64,000 nucleotides of DNA, from the NCBI GenBank assembly GCA_022432975.1, contig CM039505.1, positions 47,660,544-47,724,543 on the forward strand, read 5' to 3'. Shown piece after piece: positions 10,669 through 23,685 of this stretch. Made by a program: the position numbers and the translations under genes. The stretch's first letter is position 1. Each line of letters begins with the position of its first letter. This stretch comes from Begonia masoniana (taxonomy: Eukaryota; Streptophyta; Magnoliopsida; Cucurbitales; Begoniaceae). The notes beneath the pieces are model-generated. The model worked only from the letters and a program-made list of their open reading frames with translations. It searched no databases and was not told the DNA's origin.

Positions 10669-11160
10669 TTATCCATACAAGTGGTGTCTCCATACTTTCA
10701 GTGCAAAAACAACTGCCGCTAACTCAAGGTCATGAGTAAGGTAGTTTTGCTCGTGGTTCTTCAATTGTCTGGACGTGTACGCCATGACTTTTCCTTCCTG
10801 CATTAATACGCATCCCAAACCAACCTTTGACGCATCGCAGTACACACTAAATTTGCCGTCTTCGATCGGCAATATTAACAGAGGAGCAATGGTTAATTTC
10901 TGTTTGAGCGTCTGAAAACTCTCTTTACACACTTCGGACCACTTGAACTTGACATCTTTCCTCGTTAAGCTGATCATAGGTTTTGCTATCACAGAAAATC
11001 CATTGATAAACTTTCTGTAATAACCAGCTAATCCAATAAAACTTCGTACCTCACTGGCATTCCTCGGCCTCGGCCATTCCCTCACAGCCTGAATCTTGGC
11101 CGGATCCACAAACTCTCCTTCTACAGACACCACGTGGCCTAGAAAGTTAATTCTGCTCAA
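10669..11160 (-). pseudogene. Gypsy RT connection and RNase H, first part
   Basis: It begins just after the RT palm (INFLGHVVS), passes through the connection region ([11 protein letters not shown]) and reaches RNase H with [16 protein letters not shown], where the catalytic Asp is kept. TAG at 11161-11163 separates it from RT at a usual Trp position, and TAA at 10669-10671 ends it. Confidence 0.85.
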
Positions 11161-12060
11161 CTAGAATTCACACTTTGACAATTTGGCATACAATTGGTGT
11201 TGTTTCAGAGTTGATAGCACAATAGCCAAGTGCTCTTCGTGCTCTACCTCATTCCAAGAATAAACCAAGATGTCGTCGATGAAGACGATCACAAACTCGT
11301 CCAGAAAATCCTGGAATATCCTGTTCATCAGGTCCATAAATGCCGCCGGGGCATTAGTCAACCCAAACAACATTACTAAGAACTCATAGTGTCCGTATCG
11401 GGTCCTGAATGCAGTGTTTGGAATATCGTCAGCTCTGACCTTCAACTGGTAATAACCAGAGCGTAAATCAATTTTTGAAAATACCCGAGCCCCTTGCAAC
11501 TGGTCAAATAGATCGTCGTTCCTCGGCAACGGATACTTATTCATTATGGTCAACTTGTTCAGCTCACGATAATCAATACACATGCGTAAGGACCCATCCT
11601 TCTTCTTAACGAACAAGATGGGAACGTCCCATGGAGAGAAACTAGGGCGTACAAAGCCCTTGTCCACTAGTCCCTTTAGCTGAGTCTTCAACTCTTTCAG
11701 ATCTATTGGCACCATATGGTACGGATTCTTCGATACCGGTTCAGCACCAGGGCACACCTCAATCTCGAACAAAATCTCAAGATCCGATGGAAATCCTGGC
11801 AGGTCGTCTAAGAAGACCTCTGGGAAGTTTCGAACAACCGGAATATTTTGGAGTTCCACTGCACCTTGCCTTTGAGCATCTACCACATAAACTAGAAATC
11901 CGGTGCATCCCGACCTCATCAGCCTTTGAGCTTCTAAGGAGGATACAATAGGTATAGAGTGTTCCCTTGGTACAGCCTGATAGGAGAACTCTTTCTCATT
12001 CAGGTGCTTAAAGAACACAAGCCCAGACCTACAGTCAATGGCGGCATGATGTCTAAACAG
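11161..12060 (-). pseudogene. Gypsy reverse transcriptase
   Basis: Full set of RT blocks in order: [58 protein letters not shown] and the catalytic FIDDILVYS. The FIDD form and the PR-RT linker are typical of chromoviruses. The domain itself has no internal stop, but it is cut off from protease by TGA at 12061-12063 and from the connection domain by TAG at 11161-11163, both at expected Trp codons. Confidence 0.9.
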
Positions 12061-13413
12061 TCAGTCCATCCCAAAAATTACATCGTATCCTTTCATACCG
12101 ATGATGGTAAGATTGACATACAATTTCTGGTCCCCTACTGACACTATATCGCCCTGCACTGCCTGCTCGGAGTGCATAAACTCTCTAGATGGTAGCATGA
12201 CATTGTAGGGTTGATCTGTCGGCACCAGACAAAATTTCTCCCTAACCACGAAGTCCCTAGCCACAAACGAGTGTGTGGCCCCCGTGTCCAACAATGTATA
12301 GGCAGTTGTATTACATATCAAGATTGTACCAGAGATCGCTGTGTGCTGGGCAACGTCATCATTCTCTGTTATAGCAAATACCCTCGGCATGGCACGATTC
12401 GGCCTTGTGTCGGGCATTGGGCAATCCCAGACTTGATGGTCCTCCTTGCCGCATCGGAAGCAATGGCCGGTAAAGAGCCTGCATTCACATATGTGACTTT
12501 TCTGGCAATACGGGCATACAGGTAGCTGAGGAGCTCCCATTGGTCTTTTCCCTTTGTCCTGATAAGCAGCAGTCTCATTGGGCCTCTTAACGCCCCTGTT
12601 CTGTTGCTGTTGTGGTTGCCAATTTTGACCACGTTGTTGTTGTTGCTGTTGTTGAGGAACATTCCGAATAATCCTTTTTGATGAATCGCTCTGTCTCTGG
12701 AACTTCACCTCTAAGGCCTCCAACTGATAAGTCTTGGCCACCACTTTTGTATACGGTGCCTCATCAAATCCCACGGTCGTGATCCCTCGTAAAAGGTCCA
12801 TCTTCAGACCCTGAATGAACTAGTGTACCCTATTCTCGTCAGTGTCCACTAGATGAGGTGCATAACGGGATAGTGACTCGAACTTCTGAACATATTCGGC
12901 CACTAACCTATATTGCCGCAGTCGAGAGAATTCAATCAACTTTTCCTTCCTCATACTGCGATTGAAGTACTTCTCGTAGAAGATCTTCTTGAATCCTTCC
13001 TAGCTTAATGCTACTGTAGTCGACTGCACTGTGTCCCACCAAAATTCAGCATTTTTGGTGAGATGAAACGTGGCACATATCACTTTCTTACTTTCTTCCA
13101 CCTCTGCGTAGTTGAACATTCTCTCTATCGCCTAGATCCATTCCCCGACGTGAGTAGGGTCCATCGACAATCCATCAAACATAGGCGGTTGGAGTCGCCG
13201 GAATCTGTCTCCACTGGTGTCACGTGCAACATTCCCATGATTATTGTTTTCGTTATCTTCCCTGGCCATCATGCGTTCCACCATACGGGACTGTACACCC
13301 ACCAGTTCGGTTAAACGGTCGATGGCACTGGCACTATCGTTTGCTTCATCCTGATGTTCTCTCACAATTTCTAAGAAAATCCTATAAATAGAATAACTAA
13401 ATTTAATAAACAA
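12061..13413 (-). pseudogene. Gypsy gag, zinc knuckle and protease
   Basis: A single minus-strand frame holds the gag coat domain (RRLQPPMFDGLS through EYVQKFESLSRYA), a Gln-rich linker, a CCHC zinc knuckle (CFRCGKEDHQVWDC) and an aspartic protease with LLDTGATHSFVA. Gag packages RNA; protease matures the particle. TAG stops at 13132-13134, 13000-13002 and 12820-12822 break gag, and TGA at 12061-12063 ends protease. Each fits a G:C to A:T change at a Gln or Trp codon. The gag is clearly related to the one at 56838-57458. Confidence 0.9.
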
Positions 13414-13513
13414 AACTTTTACAGGAACTTAAACACTTACAGTTGGTGGAGCAATCTCACGTGGCGGGTTGCGCAACCAGAAAGTTCTCTAGAATCGCTT
13501 TTAAAACCTGGCG

Positions 13514-13525
13514 GCTCTAATACCA
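13514..13525 (-). promoter_or_regulatory. Primer-binding site (initiator tRNA-Met type, one mismatch)
   Basis: The minus strand reads TGGTATTAGAGC, one base from the TGGTATCAGAGC site complementary to the 3' end of plant initiator tRNA-Met. It lies 4 nt inside the right LTR edge (13530), which fixes the element on the minus strand. The intact site is present at 57604-57615. Confidence 0.85.
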
Positions 13526-13529
13526 TAAC

Positions 13530-14423
13530 TGTGATGATCCCCGACCCGATCGGGGTCGAAGAGCCTCACCTCGGACATTTAAACGTGACATATATTTTTT
13601 TTTTGAACTTTTAAAACTTTACACAGAGTATAAATCTTCTCTGGAATTGAAGACTGGAAGACATATTTAAAACTGGATGACAATTAAAATCGGACTATAG
13701 AAATAAACGACAAAAGAAAACAGGAAGACAGAATGCTTTGGACGTTTTAAATAAAAGGCAGAATGGACGACAGAAATAGTAGGCAGAATAGACGACAAAC
13801 ATGCAGTGGAAGACTTAATAAAATGGGAAACATAAACTGGAAGTCATGCACTGGATGGCTACAATGGATGATAGAAGTTGTGGACGACAAAAATAAAAGA
13901 CAGCGTGGACGACTGTTCACAGAATAGAATGGATAATGTGTTTTAAAGCAGTGTTTTCGGTCGACAAGGCATGGCACTTGAAGAGCTATGACCCACAACA
14001 AAATCGGTCGAAGTGACTTCGGTAATGAAATCGGTCGAAGTGACCTCAGTGACGAAATCGGTCGAAGTGACCTCGATGATAAAATCGGTCAAAGTGACCT
14101 CGGTGATGAAATCGGTCGAAGTGACCTCGTTGCTGAAATCGGTCGAAGTGACCTCGGTGTTGAAATCGGTCGAAGTGACCTCTGCCTTAAGCATTAAAAT
14201 GGCAAGACATAAAATGGAAGGCACAAAACAGATGACAGGTTTGTACGACAAAATTGGTCGACAGGTTTGGACGACAGAATTAGTCGACAGGTTTGGATGA
14301 CAAGTTTTGGTCGACGGGTTTGGACGGCAAGTTTTGGACGACAAGTTTTGGACGATTAACACTTAGCCTTAGTCGACAGACTAAGTCTCTGGAATTAATT
14401 TCTACACCATTCGGTCGACAAAT
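13530..14423 (-). mobile_element. Right (5') LTR of the Tekay element, first segment
   Basis: Matches 6581-7393 of the left LTR up to ...ggtcgacaaat, including the seven-unit 27-bp minisatellite at 13998-14186. The match stops abruptly at 14423 and resumes at 19853. The terminal bases TGTGATGATCCCC differ from TGTGACGACCCCC by transitions. Confidence 0.85.
13998..14186. repeat. 27-bp minisatellite (7 units), second LTR copy
   Basis: Same unit and same copy number as 7035-7222. The units differ by point changes only, so the array length has been stable since insertion. Confidence 0.85.
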
Positions 14424-15516
14424 AAATGGCTATCACCAACACCAATCACAAATCCAGTAGCTATGCTCGTGAAACTTCGACTGTTTGAGTATTTATGCAA
14501 TAACTTTTGTTGATTGCATTAACACACATCCATGTCCAATATTTTATACATTAGTATGAACTATGTACAACAACCACAACGAAGCATTGTTAACATTGGT
14601 GCAGGAGTCAATCTATTTTTCAACTTCTTAAACAAAGATTGCTACTTTTAATGCCAAATATACTTAACATTCTTTCTTTTCAGTGTCAATGATAAAACAA
14701 TAGAGGAAATCTCTCCAATGTAGCAATATAAATAATCCACTAGCCTAGAAAACTTTGAACCTTACTAACATTCCTTGGTGTCTTTCAATCTAACATCGTC
14801 ACAATCTTATCTAGATTTAATAAGAACTATCTCGAAAATATATATATCTGGAAAACTTCACTTTTGTCATTCAAAAGTTGCATTCATATCTCTTTTAACA
14901 TAAAACTAGTTATATCACAATGTCGATAACAAAATCTTCATATGTTCATAATTAATTTTAGAATAAACAATTATATCATTAATAAAGATCACGAAGAACT
15001 AATCTCAACAAGGTCGAAGATTTGATCTATAAAATCTATAAAAACAGCAAAAGAATCAAATAATCTAAACAAGAGAACCATAAAATCAAAATAAAAGATT
15101 ATCTAAGGAAAATTTTACTCATAGATTTTTTGACTAACAATAGCCCAACCTTAAATTAGTCATGGAAAAATACCTCAGTCTCCCCAATTGATCGAATAAT
15201 TCATCAATCCTTGATAACAAATATTGTCCTAGATTGTTACTTGATTTAATTTTGGTAATTAAATGAAAAACAGAAGCAAACCACTATGCTTCTTAGCAAG
15301 TATCGTCACTAATATCTCTCACTCTGATACACAATTACGAGAAAAATCATTACATCATAAATCATTCAGTTGCACTCTAAACTCACTCAACTCAGCTAAA
15401 ATCATTACTTATAAAGCAATAGAATTGGAGTAGTCCTAGGAGCTTAGCCAATATCATAGTCGAGTGTCAACCCAGGTAGATCTTGTAAAAATAAACTCGT
15501 TAGAATACTCAATTTC
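14424..15516 (-). mobile_element. Strongly decayed gypsy pol fragment
   Basis: This is the left part of the 5.4-kb block inside the right LTR. On the minus strand at about 15150-15240 a reverse transcriptase signature can still be read (IDELFDQLG, then RYFS), followed by stops. The rest (14424-15130 and 15250-15516) has no readable domain. Confidence 0.55.
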
Positions 15517-17637
15517 TGTAACGACCCCATTCGCATAGGGCCGCCACGGGACTTGACTTTACTTAGACTTGACTTTTTGACATAAAATTTGTTCATTTTT
15601 GTACAACTGAAAATGGATGCTTAAATCGTTTTCGGTAAAACGTTGACTCGGTTTTTGGGTCGTTTAAATCATTTGAAATACGTGAGAAAACATTCGAAAA
15701 ATATGTTTGAGAAGTATCGTAAAATGTCGGGTTGAAACGTGTTTAAAACAATTTTTTTTAATGAACAGTATTGTAGCTACAGTACTGTGCTGGTCGATCG
15801 GCTACAGTAGTCGATCGATCGGCTAAGGCTCTTGTCTTTTTGGCTGAGTGAACAGTACCGCTACAGTATTGTTCACACAAAACACTTCTTTTTTTTCTTT
15901 TTTTTTTTCATCTTTTCTTCATTTCTTTCCCCTACAATCCCTTCTAAACTTACCTAAAACTCTTCTCAACCTCTCCAAATGTAAAATACTTCAAAACCCC
16001 AAAAACATGACTCAAAAACGTAACTCAAAAACGTATTAAAAAATGTAGCGAAATTTATGAAAACAAACTGCATGAATGACTCTAAAAATCAAGCATATCC
16101 ATGCATAACCTAAAATCCCAAAACAGTTCCAGTATTCTTTTTCTTTTAAATCAAAAACTAACTGTACATCCAAAAGACCTAACACATTATCCCAAATCCA
16201 AAAAGACTTTACAAAAAACGTAACATAGACCTCAAGACTTCACCCACGGGTCAAAATTTGTCTGACTGCCACAACCAACTCCGCAAGCTCGTCCCTTCAA
16301 CCGTACCTATACATCGACCTGAGGCTTTGAGTCCTCATTTGTACAATCCGTACCTATATTATAGAGTTTAACTAATGAGGCTAAAGCTCAGTAAGATCAT
16401 ATAAATGTAATAAGATGCATGTACTATGCATGAACGTTTCAAAACATGAACATACTTTACATTTACGTTGAAGTGAACATGTTGGTATAAATGGGACTTA
16501 TAGGGGAGTAGGAGACATTACGTACATGACGTGGGTTAGTAATTTTGCCTTTTCCTAGGGAGGGATAAAATAACATGTTTGTCCGCAGCGAGGACGGTTT
16601 TTAACATTAGTCCCAGAGAAGGACAAAACATATGTTAGTCCCCGTCCCACACTTAACTGTACTTTACATTTACATTTTTATCTTTCTTACTTCAAAACAT
16701 GTGCATAAAATATTTTGCATGACTTCCTTGAAAAACGTAATGCATGAACATACATTGTGCATAAAACATAACATAACTAAAAGACAAGTCCTCGAAGCAT
16801 AAATATAGACAGTTCATCAAAACGATAACATAAAACAAACATATTTAACCTAAGACGCATTCGACAACCTATCTACCCATCAACGTACCCCGAGAACATA
16901 AAAACTTAGTACCTCTGTGATGTAGGTCTTAAGGGTCAAACACTTGCATACGAACTTACTTGGTGGGTCGTTGAGTTTGGCAAACCTTGAGTGTTCTTCC
17001 TTAGTGCCTTACAAACCTATAACATACGTATTCGAACCGTTATTTAAATCACGTAAGGGCTAACTAACAACTAAGCAAAGACATAATTCATACTGCATTC
17101 AAATAGCTTAAATCTATTTCACGTTAGGAAAACTCGATGAACACGAACCGAAAATCAGATTTCACAACCGTTCTAGGTCAAATTTTGAACGGTCATAACT
17201 TCTTCAATCCTTATCTGTTTTCGATGATTCAACATATTTCGAAAAGCTTATTATGTCTAGATTAACATGGAATTGTCAATTTATAAAAAAGAGACCCGAA
17301 AATTCATTTTTTATCAAACGTGGTTAGTTTTCCTTTAGTTTATCCATTCGAACTGTTAAACAACGTTATATTATGCATTAGCATAAATTTGATGAATTTC
17401 CGAAACCCTAACCCTAATACTATTCACCGAAACTAACGTATAATTAGCCTAAACTCATCAACTAATGTAGAGATTTACCTTTTACGAAGAAATCAGAAGA
17501 AAATGAAGAGGAGAGCTCATCGTTTTGTCATCAGCGTGTGATCGCTGGTTCGTCACCTAGAGAAGGAAGAAGAGAGGAGAATAGAAAATGAAATGTGAGG
17601 GGAGGGTGTTTCTGCGGATGGATATCACAGAGAGGGA

Positions 17638-17682
<45 letters not shown>

Positions 17683-17905
17683 ATGGAGTGTTTGGTTATA
17701 GGTTTAACGAGTCTTCTTCGAGAAGCTTCGTTATTTCGACTTAAAATCTCGTACGTTTTAACTCCCTCTTTTCCGCTCTATATTTCTTAAAGTCTTAAAC
17801 TTTTGGCATCCAATTTTCAATAAAATGTACATTGCATTTATGGCGAATTTATTTCATACAATGAATTTTAGGGACGATTACATGATCGGAAATGTCGGGT
17901 GTTAC
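15517..17905 (-). mobile_element. LTR of a second Tekay-type element, 2,389 bp
   Basis: Plus-strand limits TGTAACGACCCC (15517) and GTCGGGTGTTACA (17905), giving TGTAACACCCG...GGTCGTTACA on the minus strand. It is followed at 17906 by the polypurine tract TAAGGTGGGTGGGA on the minus strand, so it is the 3' LTR of a minus-strand element. It contains a (GA)n microsatellite at about 17634-17683 and the conserved TATAAG promoter block near 16496. No matching 5' LTR is found to the right. Confidence 0.8.
17634..17683. repeat. (GA)n microsatellite
   Basis: About 25 near-perfect AG dinucleotides inside the LTR. Confidence 0.95.
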
Positions 17906-19852
17906 ATCCCACCCACCTTAATAGAATTTTGTTCCCAAAATTTGCTTAGTCGAATAGTTCAAGATATCTATTTATTACATAATGTTTTATTTTCCCAAGT
18001 GCCTTCTTCTACACTATGATTATACTATTGAACCTTTACTAGTGGAATCTCCTTGTTGCGTAGCACTTGGACTGTAGATTTTAGGATCTACACTGGTCTT
18101 TCCTTGTATATCAATGTCGGTTGGATCTTCATGTTCACTGATTCTACAGCGTGAGTAAAGTCACTCACGCATTTTCTCAGCATGGATACGTGAAAGACGT
18201 TGACACAACACCTCTCATCACCTCATACCCAAACTTCCTTCGAAAAGTGTATGCTTTAAATCCTTAATTCTTTAACGTCCTTGCGTTGAATTTCATTCCT
18301 CCCTCAATGATCATTCTATATTCCTCGATTCTATTTCATTCATCTACTCCCACTTTAAATTCCTCTTTAAGGATTTGGATTTAATCTGATAAATAACACC
18401 CTATAAACTTAACGGTTCAACAATTGAGATCAATTCCTATAGTTCTCCAAACTAAAATCTCTAGATCCACGTACTCCAATTTCCGGTATCGTAACTACGT
18501 TTACTACTTTTAAATTTGACTAATTGCATCATTAACTATATATATAGTGCTATCCGGTTTCTTACGTCTCCAAATCAAATAACTCGACCATAACCTCATT
18601 TTTTTTCTAAGTCTTTTGATCAAATTCCAACACAATTTATTTAGCTTTTCAATTTCCAAATTTAATTATCCTTAAGGCAACATACCTAATCACTTAAAAA
18701 TTTTCAAAGTTCTCTAATTTATACACACTAATTACTTAGGAAGTAAACTTCATATCTCAAACCCTCCATTTGATCTGCTTAACCCTTTCACCATTCGTAC
18801 TATAAGCCTGTTTAAAATCCAAAAATAAAATCTACCCATCCGTTTTCAAAGAACATAAGCTCTTCAAAATCATTTCTTTTATCTTTATCTTACATCTCAT
18901 TATTCACATTCCCATGCACATGAACAAAGAATCAAATGTTCATGTCTCCTCAAGGCGGTATTTGGTCATACATTCCATGGTATGAACTTCCTATTTAAGC
19001 TAACATTCACATTTTTCGATCAACGATTTTTCTTAACTATATCCTTAGATAATAATTGTACCTAGGCTTCTTAGCATCGTATGGATTGACGATTGTCTAA
19101 TGGTTAAATAATTCTCGAGTTATAATTTGTATCTCACGCTTAAGTTCATTGATTCTAATCATAGTCGTAATGTACTACACTCCACTTCTACGTTTTCTCT
19201 AGTAATGATTTGACATCATTTATCCCACCAATAAAATCCTAAATCACATGCTCCCTTAGGTAGTCCAGCGATTTTGATAACTGTTCAATTGCAGGTTTCA
19301 CAGCTAGGTGTTCCATTCTGATTGTGTAAATTTATCCTCTCCAAGGTCTATGAATGTCCCCCTTAGCTAGAATTTAATTAAATTCTAAATTCTCTATTCC
19401 GATTATCCTTAAGGGTTTCATAATAGCTCGTACCAATATCACTTCCATTAATTTTCTCCTCCTTAGTCACTTCGATGTATCTTTATCACGAAGAACTTAA
19501 CACTTTCCCTACTTACGGGTCATCTCAATTCCAATAAAATTTTCATTTTTTGACTTTTCTTCCAATGTGGTACTCATTTCCTAGAACCATGGTTAATATG
19601 AATATCTACTTAATTTATCACTTCACGTCCATCAGCTACAGCATCTATCCTTAACAATCTACCGAATAATTCAAAACCTCTTTTTTTTTTTCTAGAATTA
19701 GTGACTTTATAATTTCCCTCTTAATTATATTCAAGCTTTTTGACGTTACTTTAGCCAAAGTCCAAAGTTTAATAATCCATGATTTCTCAATTTCCTAGTA
19801 ATTAGTTACGTTCTCATTGTTATGTTTCACAACCATCTTGTCAGAATATCCT
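17906..19852 (-). mobile_element. Internal remnant of the second Tekay-type element
   Basis: 17906-17919 is the polypurine tract. 17920 to about 18201 aligns with the integrase C-terminus/chromodomain DNA at 8925-9220 but is full of changes. After CGTGAAAGACGTT (about 18200) the similarity stops and 1.6 kb of AT-rich, pyrimidine-biased sequence without ORFs follows. That resembles the non-coding filler at 54956-56570. No primer-binding site or second LTR follows. Confidence 0.55.
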
Positions 19853-21095
19853 CTAAACACTCCATCAACATCTGAAGTACCCCAACCAAAAGAAACCCGA
19901 TTAAAACATAATTTTAGACATGTTAGAAAACATGACAGAGGTTCAAGAAATCTAACTGCATGGATAGCTCTAAAACCCAAGACAATCCATGCATAACCTA
20001 AAAGAAAAGACTCCAAGTAGTTCCAGAATATTTCAAAATATATATACAACTGTCAAAACAGAGGTTTTAAAACTTCAACCCCAAAACCTATACATTACTA
20101 AAATCCCAACAGAGACTATACAAATATGACCTTTATTTTAAGAAAAACAAAAGCTTCACTCTCGGGTCAGAAATGTGTCTGGCTGCCGTAACCACCACTG
20201 AAAGCTCGTGCCACAAACCACTTATTCATCGGCCTGAGGTGCAAAATCATCATCCACGGGGTCCGTTTCTACAACAGGGAGTTCAACTATGAGCTTAGAG
20301 CTCAGTAAGAATATACAATGCAGTGATGCATATGCTATGCATGAACTTTTGAAATACATGTACATTACATAACTTTAAGTTCAAGTGGACAGAGGGTATA
20401 AGTGGGGCTTATAGAGGAACTGGCGCAACAGAGATGCACTATCAGGCACATAACAGAGGTGCACTTTCAGGCACATTACAGAGATGCATTACAGGAATAC
20501 AGAACATAACAGGATACCAGTCCTCGTACCACACTTAACAGTACATTACATTACAGGTTTTATCTTTCTTAACTTCAAACCTCATGCATAAAACATTTAT
20601 ATAACTTTCAGGAAAACGTGCATGCATGAATATTTACGGTGCTTAAACATAACTTAAACAGGCTACAGGATAACAAGCAAAACAGAAAGAAAACTCATTC
20701 AACTTAGAACTTAACATATCACCTAACTACCCGACAACCAAAAACCTAGTATCTCCGTTTTGTAGGGCCTTAAGGGCCAACTTATACGCATGAACTTACC
20801 TGACGTCCGTAGAGTTGAAAGTTTTACACACACGCCCTCGGTGATTCACGAACCTGTATTTGTGTATAATCGGATATTAATCCTAAACTTCAACAAAATT
20901 AACAAATAACTAACCTAAACTCTTTAACCATCGTAGAAGGTTACCTGTAATACAGAAAATGGAAGAAAACAGGAGGAGAAGAAGTTTAAACAATGGTCAC
21001 ACTTCGTCTGGAAGAGAGAAAATAGAGAGGAGATTCACGTAGGAGTGAAGGGAATAGAGGAAGAGAAAAGACAAGGCTTTTTCAACAAGTCTACC
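19853..21095 (-). mobile_element. Right LTR of the Tekay element, second segment
   Basis: Resumes the left-LTR sequence at the position equivalent to 7416 (ctaaacactcc, then catctgaagtacccc) and matches through the region equivalent to 8680. The conserved TATAAG block is near 20410. Interrupted at 21095 by the solo LTR. Confidence 0.85.
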
Positions 21096-23685
21096 TGTAA
21101 CACCCGAGATTTTTCGATGTTACGGTTTTTAATTATTATGCTCAGAAACGGGATTTAAGTCCGTTTTATGAGCAGAAAGTTTTGTTAAGAACAATTTATT
21201 AGGATATTTAGTGGGATAAGGAGATTTCAGAGAAACCAAATAGACGGGGTTATATTGAGTTAAATAGTGGGAAAAACCAAACTAATGTATAACCAAAACA
21301 AAACCACTAGTTAGGAACCAATGGAAGGGCAATTTTGGGAGGAATTAAGGTTGGTGGGAGGAAGCAAATGAATGGAGGCCAAGTGTTCAACTTGTTGAAG
21401 AAGCCAAGTTCTTCCTCTCTTCTCTTCCTCCTATGTGAAACACTCCTCATTTCTCTTCTCTGCTACTCTCTCTCTTTCTCTTCCTCCCTTCTACGTGAAA
21501 CCCACCCTTCATTTTTCTTCTTCTCTCTGCTTTTAGTTTCTTCTCCAGGCGACAGAAATCCTCTCCTCCGTTTCTTCCGTTTTCTTCGATCAAGGTTCGA
21601 GGCTCACAGAGGTAACACGAACAAAGCTTGCAACTTCACGGACGCCAGATAAGTTCATGCGCGTAGGTTGGCCCTTAAGGCCCTACCTCACGGAGGTACT
21701 AAGTTTTAGTTGTCGGGTAGTTAGGTCATAGGTTATGTTTTAAGTTAAACGTATTATGTTTCACGTCTTGCTTTTATTCTGTCGCCTGTATATGTTAAGT
21801 TTAAGCACCGTATCTGTTCATGCATACACGTTTTTCTTGAAAGTCATGTAAATGTTTTAAGCATGAGATTTGAAGTTATGAAAGTTAAAAAAATGTAAAT
21901 GTAATGTGCGGTTGTGTGGAATGGAGACTGGCATCCTTTCGTGTACTCCTGTTATGTCCTGTTGTGGCATGTACTCCTGTTGCGCCAGCTCCTCTACCCA
22001 CTTATACCTTTCTGTCTAGTGAAACGTAATGTAATGTCCATGTATTTCGAAAGTTCATGCATAGCATATGCATCACTGCATTTCATGTTCTTACTGAGCT
22101 CTAGGCTCATAATTGAACTCCCTGTTGTACGTATGGATCCTCCAGATGAGGACTTTGTGCCTCAGGCAAGCGAGTAGATGAAGTTGGCGGGGTGAGCTTT
22201 CGGGGTTGGTTGTGGCAGCCAGACATATTTTGATTCTATGAGGTGATTTGGAAGTGTATGTCAAGTTTTGTATAGTTCTTGAAAATTCTGGATAATATAT
22301 AGGTATTGTGTTAAAGATTTAAAACCTCTGTTTCGACAGTTGTATGTATGTTTTGAAATATTCTGGAACTGCTTGGAGTCTTTTCCTTTGCGTTGTTCAT
22401 AGATCGTTTCAGATTTTAGAGCTATCATGTAGTTAGATTTTCTTGAACTTCTGTCGTGTTTTCAAGCATGTTTTAAACTCACCTTTTGAATCGGGTTTTG
22501 AAGTTTGATACTTTTTGTGTCAAAAGAAGTAAGTCGTCAAACAGAGAGGTAGCCGATCGATCGCCTGGGGTAACCAATCGATCGGCGGAGCATATCTTTA
22601 TGTCTGTCAAGTCTTCAAGTTTTCCAAAAGAAAATAGTCGTCCATGCCTTCTGTAAAATAGTCGTCCATGTTTTCTGTAAAACAGTTGTCATTTTCTTCT
22701 GTAAAACAGTCGTTCACGCCTTCTGTAAAACAGTTGTCCATTCTGCCTTTATATTCATTTGTCCATTCTGCCTTTCAATTTCTGTCTTTCGAGTTTTCAA
22801 GTATTCGGCTAAGTGTTAGTCGTCCATTCTGCCTTTCAAATCCCGTCGTCCATTTTGCCTTCGGACTCATCGTCCATTCTGCCTTTCAAATTTCCATCGT
22901 TCATTTTGCCTTCGATCTCAGTCGTCCAACCTGCCTTTAAAATTTTATCGTCCATACTGCCTTTAAATTTTATTGTCCATTCTGCCTTTAGTTCCCGATT
23001 GTCCACAATTTTCGATTGTCCACAATTTTTAATTGTCCACAGTTTTCGATTGTCCACAATTTTCGATTGTCCACAGCTCCCGATTGTCCACGGCTTCTGT
23101 TTGTCCACAGATTCTGTCTTTGATTTTAAACGTCCACAGCTTCTGTTTGTCCACAAATTCTGTCTTTGATTTTAAACGTCCACATCTTCTGATTGTCCAC
23201 AGATTCTGTCTTTGCTTTCAAACGTCCACGGCTTCTGCTGTCCACAGTAAGTCTTCCACGACATGACTTCCAGTTTCTGTCTCCCATTTTATTAACTCTT
23301 CCCCTGCATGTCTGCCGTCCATATCTGTGTGTTTATTCCAGTCGTCCATTTCTGTTTCATGATTTTCTGTTTTCACGTCTTCAGATTTAAGAATTCTAAA
23401 AAGTCAAAATTTTACGTCCAAATGTCAGAACTCTGTTTAAGTCGAAGTCAAGTCCTGGTTAGAATCTCGGGAACCGTTTTCATTTCTCCCTGCCTTCTGT
23501 CTTCCTGTTTTATTTCTGCCATTTATTTCCGTAGTCCGATTTTAACTTATCTTCAAGTCTTCAGCTCCAGAGAAAGTTTTCTCTGTCAAGGTTTTAAAAG
23601 TAAAAATTCAAAAAAAAAAATGGTCCACGTTTTAAAATGTCCAGAGTGAGGCTCTCCGACCCCGATCAGGTCAGGGGTCGTCACA
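21096..23685 (+). mobile_element. Solo LTR (2,590 bp), Tekay-type, plus strand
   Basis: Begins TGTAACACCCGAG and ends GGGGTCGTCACA. It is flanked by CTACC (21091-21095) and CTGCC (23686-23690), a 5-bp target duplication with one mutation. The uninterrupted left LTR reads TTGCCAAGTG at this site (about 8675). No internal region remains, so the element was reduced by LTR-LTR recombination. Tandem TTGTCCACAG units occupy 22620-23260. Confidence 0.85.
22620..23260 (+). repeat. GTCCA-type minisatellite in solo LTR
   Basis: Two blocks of imperfect repeats: units around cgtccattctgcctttcaa (22.65-22.98 kb) and units around gattgtccacaattttc and attctgtctttgattttaaa (22.99-23.26 kb). Confidence 0.75.

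Noticed and set aside
21335..21652. 105-codon Ser/Leu-rich ORF
   Set aside because: It lies inside the solo LTR; the CT-rich leader gives low-complexity translation in any frame.
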